Assembly (NCBI GenBank): GCA_023374045.1
Contig: CM041776.1
Location: 347,881,636 to 347,945,635, forward strand
Source of the DNA: Limonium bicolor
Taxonomy: Eukaryota > Streptophyta > Magnoliopsida > Caryophyllales > Plumbaginaceae
DNA: 64,000 nucleotides
Direction of reading: 5' to 3'
Positions within the stretch are counted from its first letter, which is position 1. Each line of letters starts with the position of its first letter. Below, piece by piece: positions 23,956-36,625 of the stretch. The translations under genes were made by a program, and so were the position numbers. The notes under the pieces are model-generated. The model was not told where the DNA came from. It did no database searches and was given only the letters and a program-made list of their open reading frames with translations.

Positions 23956-24300
23956 TTACGGTGCAGCCATATAAAATACCCCATAGCAAAAAGTCGATTT
24001 CCATACTCGCCTCGCTCTACTGGATAAGGGAACCAAAAACCAGTCACTATAAATATCACCTACCCCTTGTCTGAAGACAAAAGGTACATTCCACCACACC
24101 AAAAGGAGATCCCAAATCTTTTTTATCCTTGCGCAATGGAACAAGACATGCTCCACACTCTCCATTACTCTGCTGCACCAAGGGCACATGCTTCCACCAA
24201 TAGGGACAACATTCCGCTCAAATAGAATTTCTCTTGTCATCAGCCTTCTCAAGAGGGTAAACCACAAGGTCAGCACCACTCGGCTCACACAAGCCATTCC
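23956..24300 (-). pseudogene. LINE L1 ORF2 C-terminal zinc-binding region
   Basis: A frame change near 24230-24300 leads into CPWCSRVMESVEHVLFHC, the CxxC...HxxxxHC zinc-binding motif found after RT in plant LINEs, then KIWDLLLVWW. The region 23544-23955 downstream is its 3' UTR. Confidence 0.8.
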
Positions 24301-26304
24301 AAATAGCTTGTAGGTCGACCTCCGAAGAAGTATGAGACACCTCAGCAGTCGCACTATGCAAAGAGAGTGAAATATCCTTAACAATAGAGCACTTACCCCC
24401 AGATCTCCACGCGCACATATCCGGCAGCTGCGGCGCACATGGAACGACTCCAAGCGAATCCATAAATTGAACGAGCAACTCCTCTTCGTACAAGAAAAGC
24501 TCACGCCGCCACTGAAAATCCCATTGCCAACCATCATTCACCCAATGGCCCATCTGGGCTATAGTACACTCTTGCTGCAAACTCAGATTAAAGAGGCGCG
24601 GAAACTGACTCCGCAGACACCCTGCATGAGACCAGCTGTCATACCAAAACAGTATTGACTCACCATTTTTAACCTCGATTTGCACCTTCTCTTCGAGGAT
24701 GCCCTTGAGAGCAACATTTGCATCAGTAGCCTTAATGATGGAAGGCCATATACCCCCTGCCTTCAAGATCCGAGCATCCAACTCCCCTGTATAAAGACCA
24801 CCCCTCATTTTGTAAATCGAAGACACTACTCTCTTCCAAAGTGGGGATTTATTAGCAGCAAAGTTAACCCTCCACTTGGACAAAAAGGCCAAATTCTTAA
24901 CCTGCAGGTCAGTGAAGCCAAGACCTCCATCCGCCTTAGGTTTAGTCATCCTCCTCCAGGAGACCGTAGTCAAGAATTTCCTCTTGTTCTTGCCCCAAAA
25001 GAACTGTCGTTGGATGGATACCAATCTCTTCCGCACCTTTGCCGGAATCACAAATAAACTAGCATAATAAAGAGGGATAGCCTCAAGTACTGACCTAAGC
25101 AGAACCGCCCTCCCAGCCTTGGACAAACTAGAAGCTTTCCACGACGCAAGTTTTGCCCTGGTCTTCTGAATGATCGGCTCCCAAGTGTCAGCTCTCCTCA
25201 TATTTGCCCCCAAGGGGCAACCCAAATAGGTAGCTGGCAAGGAACCTATTTGGCAATCGAATATTTTCCCTACAATTTGAGCTTCTTCATCCTTCACATT
25301 AAAACAAAACGCCTTCGATTTTTCCATATTCAGACGCAGACCACTCATCTCTGCAAACCCGATAAGAATTCTATGCAAGTGCACCAGCTCCCTTTTTTCT
25401 GCCCCACTAAAGAGTAGTATATCATCAACAAATTGGAGATGGGTGACTCTCACTCTTCTTGCTCCTACCACTAATCCAGAGAACTGATGCTTTTCCACCA
25501 CCTCCTGAATCAACCAACTCAACGCTTCAGCTGCAATGACAAACAAAGAGGGCGACAACGGATCCCCTTGTCTGAGACCACGAGCGGGAGAGAACGGTCG
25601 AGTTGGAGAACCGTTCACCAGTAAGGAAATTCGTGAAGTCGTGATACATTCTCTTAGCCAGTTCCTCCAAGTAACACCAAATCCCATACACTCCATCATT
25701 TGGTCAACGAAATCCCACGAGACAGAATCATAAGCCTTTTTTAAGTCAATTTTTATTACTACTCCTTTTCGTTTAGTCTTTTTCAACCAGGCTATGACCT
25801 CATTTGCCACCAAAGGGCCCTCAAGGATGTTCCTCCCCTTAACAAACCCAGTCTGGGTTTCTCCAATAAGCATCGGTAAAATGGGCCTCAGACGATTACT
25901 CAGTAACTTAGCAATTACCTTGTACATGCACCCACCATACTTATTGGCCTATAATCCTCAACACGAGCAGCATCCTGCTTCTTTGGGATAAGGGTTATCC
26001 AGGTGATATTTGTTCCTTGCTCCAACTTTGAGGTTATGAAAAACCTTCTCACATCCTCCGCAAAACCAGCCCCAATAACATGCCACATCTTCTTGACGAA
26101 TTTCATGTTGTACCCATCAAACCCTGGAGCCTTGGAGCCATCACACTCCAATACTGTCTGCTTAATCTCCCCCAGCGATGGAATAGCCTCAAGTAAAGCA
26201 GCTTGCTCTACCGTAAGAGCACGGAGAGGGGAGAAGAAAGGGACAATACCTGAAGATGGCACTGCTTGAAAGAGCCCCTGGTAATATTCAACAATATGAG
26301 CCAC
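24218..26304 (-). pseudogene. LINE L1 ORF2 reverse transcriptase domain
   Basis: Two overlapping frames, 26304-25915 and 25927-24218, join with a frameshift near 25920. Motifs in order are KAPGFDGYNMKFVKK, TLIPKKQ, DYRPISMV, then after the frameshift TGFVKGRNI, VVIKIDLKKAYDSVSWDF, GLRQGDPLSPSLFVIA and the catalytic FVDDILLFS (both Asp kept). LNMEKSKAFCFN and YLGCPLG follow. About 570 codons are open in the second frame, so decay is limited. This is a non-LTR RT, distinct from the gypsy RTs nearby. Confidence 0.9.
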
Positions 26305-26570
26305 ATCGCCGATGGAGTATCTATGACCCCATTCTCAGTAACAAGCATGTATTAGTTTCTTCCGATAATTGATGGTGGCTCTCCTATGAAAGTATTTAGT
26401 GTTATTGTCCACATCCCTAATCCACCTGTCCCTAGAAAGTTGCCTCCAATGTACCTCCTTGTATCTTTCAGCCTCTTCCACCCTACTCACTGATCGGATC
26501 CTCTCAACTTCAATTGGTGAGACCTGTCACCCTCTCCATTTCATCTCTACCTTCCTTAAGTCCTCCCCAC

Positions 26571-27470
26571 TTAAGAATCTTCTGGTCCATCTCTCCAAAA
26601 TACCTCCTTGTTCCATCTTCTCAAAGCCCCTTTAAGCCTCTTCAGTTTACTCAAAGTGGATCCTGCACGGAGGCCTCCCCACTCTTTGGCCACAAAACTC
26701 TCAAAACCTGGGTGCTCCAGCCACGAATCCATTGACCTAAAAGGTTTTGGGCCCCAGTTAACTCTCCCCGTACTCAACACTAACATTCTATGGTCCGACA
26801 AAGACCACTCACTTGACCGCAACCTAACATCTGAATACTGGTTCAACCACTCGAGTGTTGCAAACACTCGATCAATCTTACTAAAAGACCCTCCACCTTT
26901 CCAGGTAAATTTCGCATCCTGCAACTGTATTTCTTGCAGCTGCATTTCATCCACCCAAGTTTGGAAATCTCTCATACCTCTCGAATGTCGCGAAGCATGA
27001 GCCGGCATTCTTTCTGTTGGACTTAGTACTTCATTGAAGTCCCCAATAAACAAACATTCTTGTCTCCAATTTTCCTTGGCTTGGAGAATTTCTTCAAACA
27101 TTTCCCTTCTCTCTCTAACGTCACAGGGGGCATACAGCACCGTTATTGCATTCATAACGCCTTCTTCCCTAGCTTTCATTACAACCATCAACCATCGCGC
27201 CCCTTTTTCTACACCTCGGACCTCTACTTCTTCCTCATCCCACATTACTATTATTCCTCCAGACCTACCCTGACTAGGAACCTCGTCCCAAGCTAGACTT
27301 GTCCTCTTTTTACCCCAGAAACGCGGGACTTTTAATGCTGCCGAGCCACTGTGCTGAGTCTCAACAAGCCCAAGAATTGATAATTTCGAATGTCTAATCT
27401 CCTCCCTTATCTTCCTTTGCTTATCCTTCGACCCCAATCCTCTTATATTTTGCAATCCTACAATCACCAT
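26571..27470 (-). pseudogene. LINE L1 ORF2 endonuclease domain
   Basis: The frame starts MVIVGLQNIRGLGS and contains the ordered motifs of AP-like LINE endonucleases: GLVETQ, a LMVVMKAREE strand, LFIGDFNEV, FSKIDRVFAT and SLSDHRMLVLS. These give the metal-binding Glu, the Asp-Asn pair and the final Asp-His. This 300-codon domain looks intact and would nick target DNA for target-primed reverse transcription in the nucleus. The frame breaks at 26571, before the RT domain, so the full ORF2 is not continuous. Confidence 0.88.
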
Positions 27471-27503
27471 TCTACCCTCTCACTACTTAGACTGAGGTTG
27501 AAT

Positions 27504-27875
27504 TTAATGTATGATATTAGCCTTAGATAGACTAGGATTTGGAATCTTGCAACCTAACTGCCTCAAAAGATCAATGCACTCCTCGGCTTCTTTTTCGGCA
27601 TTAACAATTTTACCTAGTTCATCTCTTGCCGGCGCAACCTCCTTAGAATGAGGTAGGGGCGGAGTGTTATGAAAAAGTTCTACAATCAAACTAATACCCT
27701 CCTTATCTGTACCAGACGAATTGCCTATTCTTATCGGCCGGCTATCAGCACTCTTGTCGATAGAGTGTCCCCCTATTGCACCTTGATCCTCCCCCGACGT
27801 GGCTACAGCGTCGCCGGTAATTTGGTCCGAGATAGGTCGCTCCTGGTCAACACAGCAGACGACAGAATTCTTCAA
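27504..27875 (-). pseudogene. LINE L1 ORF1 C-terminal remnant (probable)
   Basis: A 123-codon minus-strand frame lies just upstream of ORF2. It has no clear domain; an acidic Lys/Glu-rich stretch (AEKEAEECIDLLRQLG) sits near its end. Position between the truncated 5' end and ORF2 suggests the tail of the RNA-binding ORF1 product. Confidence 0.45.
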
Positions 27876-29932
27876 ACTCTTCTGGACATATAATGTAAGG
27901 TTTAAAAATATTTGAGGCTATATTGTAATAACCAAAAGTATAAGGTTGTTCATTGAAATTAAAAATGTTATTATGTCCTATATGGATATTTGGTGGAAAT
28001 GAAAAGAGAAAATATGATTTAAGGGATTATGAAATTAAAACTATAAGTTATAAATACAAGTGATGTAATTGTAAAGAGATAATACAACTTGTGGTTAAAT
28101 TGTAATTAGTAAAAGCTATGAAAACGATATGTCCATGTGTGACATGAGAATACAATTTGGAAATTTATAATGTTACTATGACAACTATAATCATGTACTA
28201 CGAATATTGCATGAGTACAAAGTGTATACATTTAAGGTTTCGAATAAACCAAAAGAAAATGAACATTTGGAGTTATAAGTATTTTGAATATAAAGACTAT
28301 GAGACTTAAGGTATATATATATAATTCCTTAATTACAAGTAAAGTTAAGAAGTGAAAGAAAAATAATTATGGTAAAACAACCTCACATAAAATAACGAGG
28401 GATACGTAATCACTTTGCGTATGGTAAGATTTATATACGACAGTGACATGCAATAACAGTCACAGTTAATTTAACTATAGGACGTTGTTTGACCGAGACG
28501 TTGATCGAGAAATTATTCGAGTACAGTCTACGGTGTACGGTATGGGATTCTTACAGCCTGTCTACTATCAGATTACACCGGTTTGTGTGCTATCTGTTGT
28601 GTGAAATAACGACCAAGATAATTGCATGTAAACAGGAATTACTATTATACACTGTTGTGTTATGTGGATATGACATGCACTGTTGTACTATTTTTGTACG
28701 TGAACAATGTGTATCGTCGTGTTATTTTATGTGCGTGAACAATACGCTTGTTGTGTTATCTCATGTGCGTGAACGTTGCTGACTATAACGTGTATGTGCC
28801 ACGCATACAACACTACCTTACCAGTGGATTAAATACCTACGAGTTGTTATACCGAGAACTTGTACTCAAGTTTCTCACTAACTTCCTTTATAAATACGTC
28901 GTTGTCCTTAAACGTGACAACTGACAATACACAACAGTATGATTGTTTAACGTCCTTATGTGACATCTAACATACTCAATGATACGAGAAGCGAGGAGCC
29001 CAGATGTATCTGGCCATGCATGCAACTACAGGAGTTGTACCTGTCTCAGGTCGTCTCCTTTTCAAATATACGTCACGACGGTGGTTTTGGGTGCACTCTA
29101 CGTTCACTCACCGGGTTAGTACCGGAACATTCTTGAAGTTGGGAAGAAGGCTACATTCCTCCCGAGGGTACGATACCCACATCTTTTAAGTACAGGAGTT
29201 GACTACGTTGCTTCTGAGGGAACTTTACCCACCTACTTGTACGAGAGTCCCATCTCGTCTAAGGGTTTATCATACCCGACCAATTTACTCTATGAAGATA
29301 GATTTTAACGAGGTCACTATACCTCCTCTATATAAACGTACTCTTGTACACCTGTCTAATCCCATTGTGTGGATCTGACAAACCTCTATCAACTACAGAA
29401 CATCTGACTGACCTTCTGAAGTTTGTTCTGTGTGACATTGTTGTCCTTGCTATGACTGCTTGTTGTGATTATTGCATGTTATGTGTTTACAATTGAACAA
29501 AAAAAATGAACTGCATGTATTCGACAAAATTGCTCGTGTGGCCTGCTAGCTTACAGTCTGCACATATTCCATACCAGCATAGTTGTTTGCTGAGCCCTTC
29601 GGGGCACCCCCATTTCCCTTTCAGGTACCTGAAGAAAGAAGAGTTTACCCGACCGAGTGTAGGTGGGGTAGAGATTAAGATATGGGATTTTTACCATTGT
29701 ATCTTTACAAGTTATTGTACTTTCACTTTCGAGATTTCATTGTATAGCGGATTGTATTCAGGGCTCAGACCGTATCTTTATAAGTTGTATTAGAGTTAGC
29801 CTTGTTAGTTCTGGGTGGCTAACGGCATTGTAGCACCACCGTTTTATGTATTATATCCGCTGCATATCCAGATATTTTTGGGAGCTATCATCGTACAGGT
29901 TGTGGAGTTTCGGGTTGGGGTGTTACATGCGG

Positions 29933-30560
29933 GCTTCTACAGACGGTTCATCAAAGATTTTTCAAAGATATCTAAGCCGTTGTGTGATTTGCTGACCAAA
30001 GATGTGAAATTCGAATTCACTGGAGAATGTCTTGAGGCATTTAACATCATCAAGGAAAAGCTAGTATATGCACCGGTTGTTGTTGCACCTGACTGGTCTC
30101 TACCATTCGAGATCATGTGTGATGCTAGCGATTTTGTTATGGGAGCAGTTCTAGGGCAAAGACATGAGAAAATGCTAAGAGTAGTCTACTATGCAAGTAA
30201 GACACTCATTGATGCACAGAGAAATTATGCAACTACGGAAAAGGAACTGTTAGCCGTAGTCTTTGCATGTGATAAATTCAGATCGTATATCATTGGAAGT
30301 AAAGTCATAGTGCATACAGATCATTCCGCCCTACGACATTTGTTCAAGAAGGCAGAAGCGAAACCTAGGTTGATTCGATGGATCCTACTCCTTCAGGAGT
30401 TTGATATTGAGATAAAAGATAAGCCCGGAGTACAGAATGGAGTGGCTGATCATTTATCCCGGATGAAATGTGCTGATGACAGTATACCAATTAACGAGTA
30501 CTTCCAAGATGAGTATGTGTTCAAGGTTGGTTTCACGGGAAGATCCTTAGTATGCGGATA
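29933..30560 (+). pseudogene. A1 RT thumb and RNase H
   Basis: Directly continuing the interrupted RT, the frame reads [17 protein letters not shown], then the RNase H start [52 protein letters not shown] and GVADHLSRM. The DAS, E, and D-H residues expected for RNase H are visible. Open to about 30579, after which integrase appears in other frames. Confidence 0.88.
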
Positions 30561-30599
30561 TTGCGAACTATCTTGCTAAGCAGATAGTACCTCCAGAAA

Positions 30600-31900
30600 T
30601 GACTTATCAGCAGCGCAAGAAGTTTTTCTCTACTGTCAAGTATTACCGGTGGGATGACCCATTTCTTTTCAAGGTATGTGGTGACGGGATCATCCGACGT
30701 TGTGTACCGGAGACCGAAATACAAGACATCTAAATCATTGCCATTCGAGGGAAGTTGAGGACATTTTGGACCAGCAAAAACAGCCGCCAAGGTATTGGAA
30801 GCCAGTTTCTTTTGGAAAACACTGCACAAAGACTGTCATACATATGTGGTTTCTTGTGACCGCTGCCAACGCCAAGGTAATATCTCTCGACGACATGAAA
30901 TGCCTCTGAACTCTATCTTGGAAGTTGAACCATTCGATTTATGGGGGATGGATTTCATGGGACCGTTTCCCTCGTCGCACTCGAATCTTTACATCTTGGT
31001 AGTAGTGGATTACATTACAAAATAGGTTGAAGCAATGGCCACACCTACCAACGATGCCAAGGTTGTGCTCTGGTTCTTAAAGAAAAATATCTTCTCCAGA
31101 TTCGGTGTCCCTCGTGCAATTATAAGTGATGGAGGATCCCATTTCTGTAACAAGCAATTCGAGGCTTTGTTACAGAAATATGGGGTACGACATAAGGTGT
31201 CTCTCCCTTACCATCCATAGACCAACGGACAGGCTGAAGTCACAAACAGGGAAATAAAATGGATTTTACAGAAATCTGTCAACTCATCTCGTAAAGATTG
31301 GTCTCTAAAGCTGGATGATGCCCTATGGGCATACCGAACAGCCTTTAAGACACCCTTGGGCATCTCACCTTACAAGCTGGTCTATGGAAAAGCTTGTCAT
31401 TTGCCATTGAAGCTGGAACACAAATCGTTTTGGGCACTCAAGGCCCTAAATTTTGATCTTCAAAAAGCTGGTGAAGAGAGGAAGTTCCAGCTATGTGAGT
31501 TGGATGTGTTCAGAGAAGAACCATACAAAATGCCAAGATATATAAGGAGCGGACAAAATGATGGCATGACAAGTTACTTATCAAGAGAGAGTTTCAGAAC
31601 GGAGATCGTGTGTTGATATTCAACTCCCGATTGAAACTGTTTCCAGGTAAACTTAAATCTCGTTGGTCAGGTCCTTTTACCATCACTAATGTTTCACCAT
31701 ATGGAGTTATAGAGTTAATCAACGAGAAGGGGAAAACATTCAAAGTAAACGGATCACAGTTGAAACCTTATCAAGGTGGCAAGTCGACACCGCTCATTCT
31801 ACACTCTGGCTCAGAGATCCCGAATCATAAACAGAAAAAAAAACAAGGTCTAGCCAAAGACAGAAAAGACGGGCAGCTAATTAGGAGGCAACCCAATTAT
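30600..31900 (+). pseudogene. A1 integrase with C-terminal tail
   Basis: The zinc-binding region is damaged: HTYVVSCDRCQRQG is in frame at about 30850, but its upstream His part is in another frame. The core reads PFDLWGMDFMGPFPSS (first Asp), a TAG near 31023, IISDGGSHFCNKQFEALL (second Asp), a TAG near 31218 in the LPYHP.TNGQAE box, and [20 protein letters not shown]. The C-terminal tail (31610-31790) reads KSRWSGPFTITNVSPYG and FKVNGSQLKPY in a third frame. Integrase would insert the cDNA into chromosomes. Here several stops and at least two frameshifts break it. Confidence 0.87.
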
Positions 31901-32041
31901 CTTTCTTGTTCTTTTTTTTCTTTTAGCTTGTTTATTATTTTTAATTGTTCTAATTTTTCTTTTAGTTGTTCCCATGTTTTGTTGGTTTGAAGGAGAGGTG
32001 AAGGGTGAGACTGCAAAGTACAAAGGAGGAATTCACAATGT
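31901..32041 (+). other. A1 post-integrase spacer
   Basis: T-rich stretch between the integrase tail and the internal palindrome array. No gene seen. Confidence 0.5.
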
Positions 32042-32292
32042 GGTCCGGGACCTTGTCTTAATCCTAAGTCCCGGACCACACTATGACAGAAGTCTCATAC
32101 GAATTTGGAGGTGGTCCGGGACTTGTTACAGACCCCAAGTCCCGGACCACACAATGGCAGAAATCTCGAAAAGAATTAAGAGGTGGTCCGGGACCTGATT
32201 CAAGACCTAAGTCCCGGACCGCATGCGTTGCAAAATCTCGGCGTGAAATAGACATAGGTCCGGGACCTTACCCAAGACCTAAGTCCTGGACC
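32042..32292 (+). repeat. Four phased palindromes in the interior of A1
   Basis: Units at 32042-32077, 32113-32148, 32185-32220 and 32257-32292 start 71, 72 and 72 bases apart. Arms are again ggtccgggac(c/t)t and aagtcccggacc, the same as in the LTRs. The spacers differ from those of the LTR array, so arm and spacing are shared while the sequence between is not. It lies between integrase and the env-position ORF. Confidence 0.9.
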
Positions 32293-32387
32293 GCTTACAG
32301 CTAAAAAAAAAAGTAGTCACTCGCCCGTACTCGACTTCTACCTTACCCCAACCCCAAATTCCCAATTTTGCAACCCTAGCCCGTACT

Positions 32388-35300
32388 TGAAATACCCCAA
32401 ACCTTAATAAAGAGATTAATCATTATATTATGATATAACAAGGCTATATTAATCCTTAGAAACTATTGGGAAGCACTAAATAATATTAAAGCACAAAATT
32501 TACCTTAAGGACATTATAAGTCAAAAATGTGTCTTAAGAACTCACAAGAACTTTGGGACCTACAATAAACCCCAAAGTTGGTTAGTTTACTATAATAACC
32601 TATAAAATATGATTTCACATCACAGATCAATCGTCCAACACATAAATATGCCTTCAGACACATAAGGCCAAAAATGTGCTCTAAGAAACCACAAAGGTTT
32701 TCTTAGCTTATCAAGGGTCTAAAGTGGATTCCTTAGCTTCCTAATCTTATAAGGGATCTAAAGAAACAAATCCCAAAGAAAACTAACCTCGGAAACTACT
32801 TAAAACACAAAACGTGCCCGAAAACTCCTTAACGCACGGTTTTACGTATGTGGTCTAATTAATGATCTTCTTATGCCTTTTGGCACTAGATTACAATCAT
32901 TAATATTTAAATGGGTCATGATGCACCACATTAGAGGTTCTAATCCCAAATTTTCAAATAAAAACACAATTAGTGAATTTAATAATGAATAGTAACCGAA
33001 ATAAGCATTTTCTTAAGTTTTGTTGACTAATGAGTCAACACGTGAGTGATGACTCACCTTCTAAGGCCAATTTCGGCCAGGTTACAGCAAGGAGGGACAC
33101 CTCATTGCATGACTCACAATATATATCTTATGGTGTGATGAATCACCCATTAACTATTCATTTAATTAATAAATGTTATTACATAAGTCACAAGAGACTT
33201 CTCCTTCCCATTTGTCCCTTTTCAGCCAAATTCTATACCTCATTAGCTCTCTATTTTGAGTTAATCCAAGCAAGAACAAGCCCTCTCATTAGAGAATTAA
33301 TGGTAAGTGATTAAGGTGTCATTAGTTGATTTTCCTTAATTCTTTTTAATCCTCTTCATAATCTAATGATTTCTCATCTTTTATGACTTCCTTATAGTCA
33401 TTAGACCTTGCTTAAAAAGGTAACTTTGGTTGAGACATTCAAAGACCAAGGCTTAAGCTTAATTACATTTAAGGTAATTATACATTTTAAGCTTGTTTTC
33501 CCTTAATTCGGCTGCTTCTTTTGATTATTTACTCATAATATTTCCTTTGATCATGTTGGATTAATGGAGTAACCTTGTTGTCAAGCTTGGCGATTTTCTA
33601 AGGAGTTAAAATCCTTTCTTAAGCCATTTTCTAAGGTAAACCCTAATTACCTTCTACCAAAGTTAAACTCTTGTTAATCCCATATTTTTGTGGAGATTTT
33701 AACATATTGTTATGCTTCTCATATAGGCCGAATTCTTGCTTAAGCTTCTCTTACAATTTAAGGTAATAATCACCTTAATTCCTACATAATTGTATTCTTT
33801 ATGATTATCTCTATTTTAGAGACTAATCATATCTTATTTAATTGTTTAAACATGTTGCTAAATTTGGAGAATTGTTCCTCTTCAAGGCTGAGAACAAACA
33901 AGCCTTAAAAGCTTGAAATTGTAAGGTAAAAATGTTGTAACAATTATATTACAAAGTTTTAATGACATTATTACTATTGCCGAGAGAGTATATGGTTATT
34001 TGGCAAATTTTGACATTAAAATTGATGTAGCAACCTTAGGTAATTTATTTGTGGGTTTAATTAGCATAATTGTCACAATTATGACATTATGTGGAATTTT
34101 GATAAATTAATGAAATGGTATAAGTGAGGCCGAGAGCATATATTATATTTTGAGACATTTTATGTGTAATAATTCATTATGAGCAAAGATGTAATAAGGC
34201 CATGTTATTTAGACCATTTTATTTTAAGTTTATAGCTTATTTAATTTAGTTTATGCACTTATTATAAGTAATGGGGTAAAATTGGTAATTACACAAGAAT
34301 ATAAGGTGTCGTGGGCTATTTACAAGAATTTAGGAATTTAAAATGAATTTTAAATAAAATTATAACATTTTATAAGTTTTGGGTCAAAATAGGAATTTTA
34401 TAAAAGTATGGGGGTATAAAGTGTAATTACCGAGAATAATGAGTCAAACTAGACTTTAGAAGTCAAATATTGACTTTATAAAATGTTTGACCAATTTTGG
34501 TGAATTTTGGAATTAAACATTAGCTTATAATAAGCTATATGTTATAATATAAGATTTTTATAACATATGGGCTCATATTGAGAGTTCCAAAAATAAAGGG
34601 TATAAAATGGTATTATAAACATCTATGGGCTATTAGGAATTTTTAGAAGTTAAATTGATTAAATTTGGAATTTAAATGAGCTATATAAGTATAATATCTA
34701 GTTTTTCATGACATTGTCACATTTTGAAATAATATAAGGAAGGTTATATATGTAACCGAGAATATATAAGGTTAGTAATGATATTTATAACCTTATGTTA
34801 AAGTTAGAGAATTTATTGGATTAATATAGGAGGTTTTATAAATAAAAGAGTATAATATATAGTTTTAATGTTATAAAGAACTATATGTTATAAAAGATAT
34901 TATATGACTATAATATAAGTTAAAGAGTCGAAAATATAAAATAGAATAGCCTAGGGGCTGTTCGCATATCTACACACATATATATAACTATATCTTATAA
35001 TTATAATAATGTTTTAAAGGTTATAATATAAGATATAAGTTATAAATATAACATATAATGACATAAGGGGTTATTATATAATTTTGGAAATATATGTGTA
35101 TAAATTATGAAAGCCGACAATTATATAAGTTGTTTGGTTAATTTATGACATAATATAACTATAGGTTATAATTATGTTAAGAGATATATATATGAGATAA
35201 AGTATAAGATTATAATAAAACATTATATAAGTATAATGGCATTTTGGTAAATAAAGAGGAGTATAGTGCTGTACCGAAATTATAAAGGTTTGAAAATGAA

Positions 35301-35848
35301 TTTATAATATAGTTGGAAATGTTATGAAAGATATAACAATCATATATTAAATATATTCATTATAAAGAGATTTATAAGTTATGGGAAATACCATATAATA
35401 AATGGTATAATATATATACTCACATATATAAATAGCTATGTGACAAAAGAGAGATATATAATATGGTTGTATAACCATAAGATATTATTAAGGAACTATA
35501 AGGTATGTTGAGACAATTATAAACAATTGTTGAAATTGATATAAGAGGAGATAAATAAAATATAAGAATTAAAGAAAAGGAATTATATAATTCAAGTATA
35601 CCATATATGGAATGTCTAAGTATAAACACTTTGAAGATATATATATATATACCAAGTAGAGGTATACAATGTATAATAACAATTAGACATGCAATATAGT
35701 TTTAAGACTATATGATATATTTATGAGATAAATACACTAACGTATTACGACGTGATTATGCATGCGAACAAACATTGCATGCAATATATGATGACTACGT
35801 AAATTAATTCCAAACGAACCCGACAACCACGATACGTTAATTAATAGC
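32388..35848 (+). repeat. C1 5' LTR, truncated
   Basis: Colinear with 39059 to about 42518 of the 3' LTR. The last shared bases are gatac.ttaattaata; after that the 3' LTR continues aacgacgggg while this copy continues with pol. The 33900-35700 part is very AT-rich with TA runs; its small open frames also occur in the other LTR and are not genes. Confidence 0.88.
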
Positions 35849-36613
35849 TACAGTTGGAGGACCTCCTCGACAAGGGATTCATTCGTCCTAGTGTTTCTCC
35901 TTAGGGTGCTCCAGTGTTGTTCGTCAAGAAGAAAGACGGTAGTATGCGTCTCTGCATTGACTACCGCGAGCTGAATGCGGTCACAGTCAAGAACAAGTAC
36001 CCGTTGCCACGGATCGATGACTTGTTTGACCAGCTGAGAGGAGCCACGACGTTTTTGAAAGATCGACCTGAGATATATCTACCATCAGATTAGGATTGCA
36101 GAGGGCGATGTAGATAAGACAGCTTTTTGCACCCGATACGGGCACTACGAATTCACAGTTATGCCATTTGGGTTGTCGAACGCACCGGCCATATTCATGG
36201 ACCTGATGAACCTCCTGTTCAGAGAGCAGCTTGACAGCTCAGTTGTAGTCTTTATTGACAATATCCTGGTCTATTCTAAGACCAAGGAGGAGCATGAGAT
36301 ACATCTGAGGCGAGTTCTGGAGATCATGCGCGCGAACCAGCTGTACGCCAAACTCTCGAAGTGTGAGTTTTGGCTAGATAGAGTGTCATTCTTAGGACAC
36401 ATCATATCTGCTAGTGGGATATCTGTGGACCCTGCCAAGATAGAGGCAGTAAAGAGTTGGCCGAGGCCGAAGACGGTCACAGATGTCCATAGCTTTCTAG
36501 GTTTGGCTGGTTACTACCGTAGGTTCGTTAAGGACTTTTCTAAGGTAGCCAAACCGATGACGAATCTCATGAAGAAGGAGTCCCAGTTCTTATGGTCTAC
36601 CGAGTGTGAGTAG
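35849..36613 (+). pseudogene. C1 reverse transcriptase, N-truncated
   Basis: Begins mid-domain at the deletion junction with LEDLLDKGFIRPSVSP, a [42 protein letters not shown] and a frameshift near 36060. It then reads [17 protein letters not shown] and the active-site box [12 protein letters not shown]. The second Asp of the usual YxDD is replaced by Asn (FIDN), which should abolish polymerase activity even apart from the stops. The end is [22 protein letters not shown] followed by a TAG at 36611. Confidence 0.9.
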
Positions 36614-36625
36614 TCCTTTCAGACA

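Larger units (their letters stand above)
23535..27882 (-). mobile_element. L1: L1-type LINE, 5' truncated, minus strand
   Basis: A 9-bp target duplication tggacatat (23526-23534 and 27883-27891) flanks it. The T run at 23535-23543 is the poly(A) tail read on the opposite strand. In minus orientation come an ORF1 tail, AP-type endonuclease, reverse transcriptase and a zinc-binding C-terminal region, the usual order of plant L1 elements. At about 4.35 kb it lacks the 5' UTR and most of ORF1. It is the deepest layer on this branch (inside S1, A1, K2, H1 and E1), hence the most recent arrival of that series. Confidence 0.9.
19302..29927 (+). mobile_element. S1: solo LTR of a Ty3/gypsy-type element, about 6.3 kb, hosting LINE L1
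   Basis: Starts tgaaataccccaaatc and ends ggttggggtgttaca, with a perfect 5-bp target duplication tgcgg (19297-19301 and 29928-29932) inside the RT of A1. With L1 and its duplicate removed, about 6.27 kb remain. There is no primer site, purine tract or coding domain. The simplest reading is one long LTR left after recombination between two LTRs. Ends resemble those of C1 and E1 (tgaaatacccc and ggggtgttaca), pointing to a related lineage. The 5' third is AT-rich; 28480-29800 is pyrimidine-balanced with no long frames. Confidence 0.75.

Noticed and set aside
23841..27296. Many plus-strand frames between 23841 and 27296
   Set aside because: They are antisense shadows of the LINE ORF2 on the minus strand.
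35420..35629. Small minus-strand frame repeated at 42102-42359
   Set aside because: Both are the same AT-rich position in the two C1 LTRs; repetition reflects LTR duplication.
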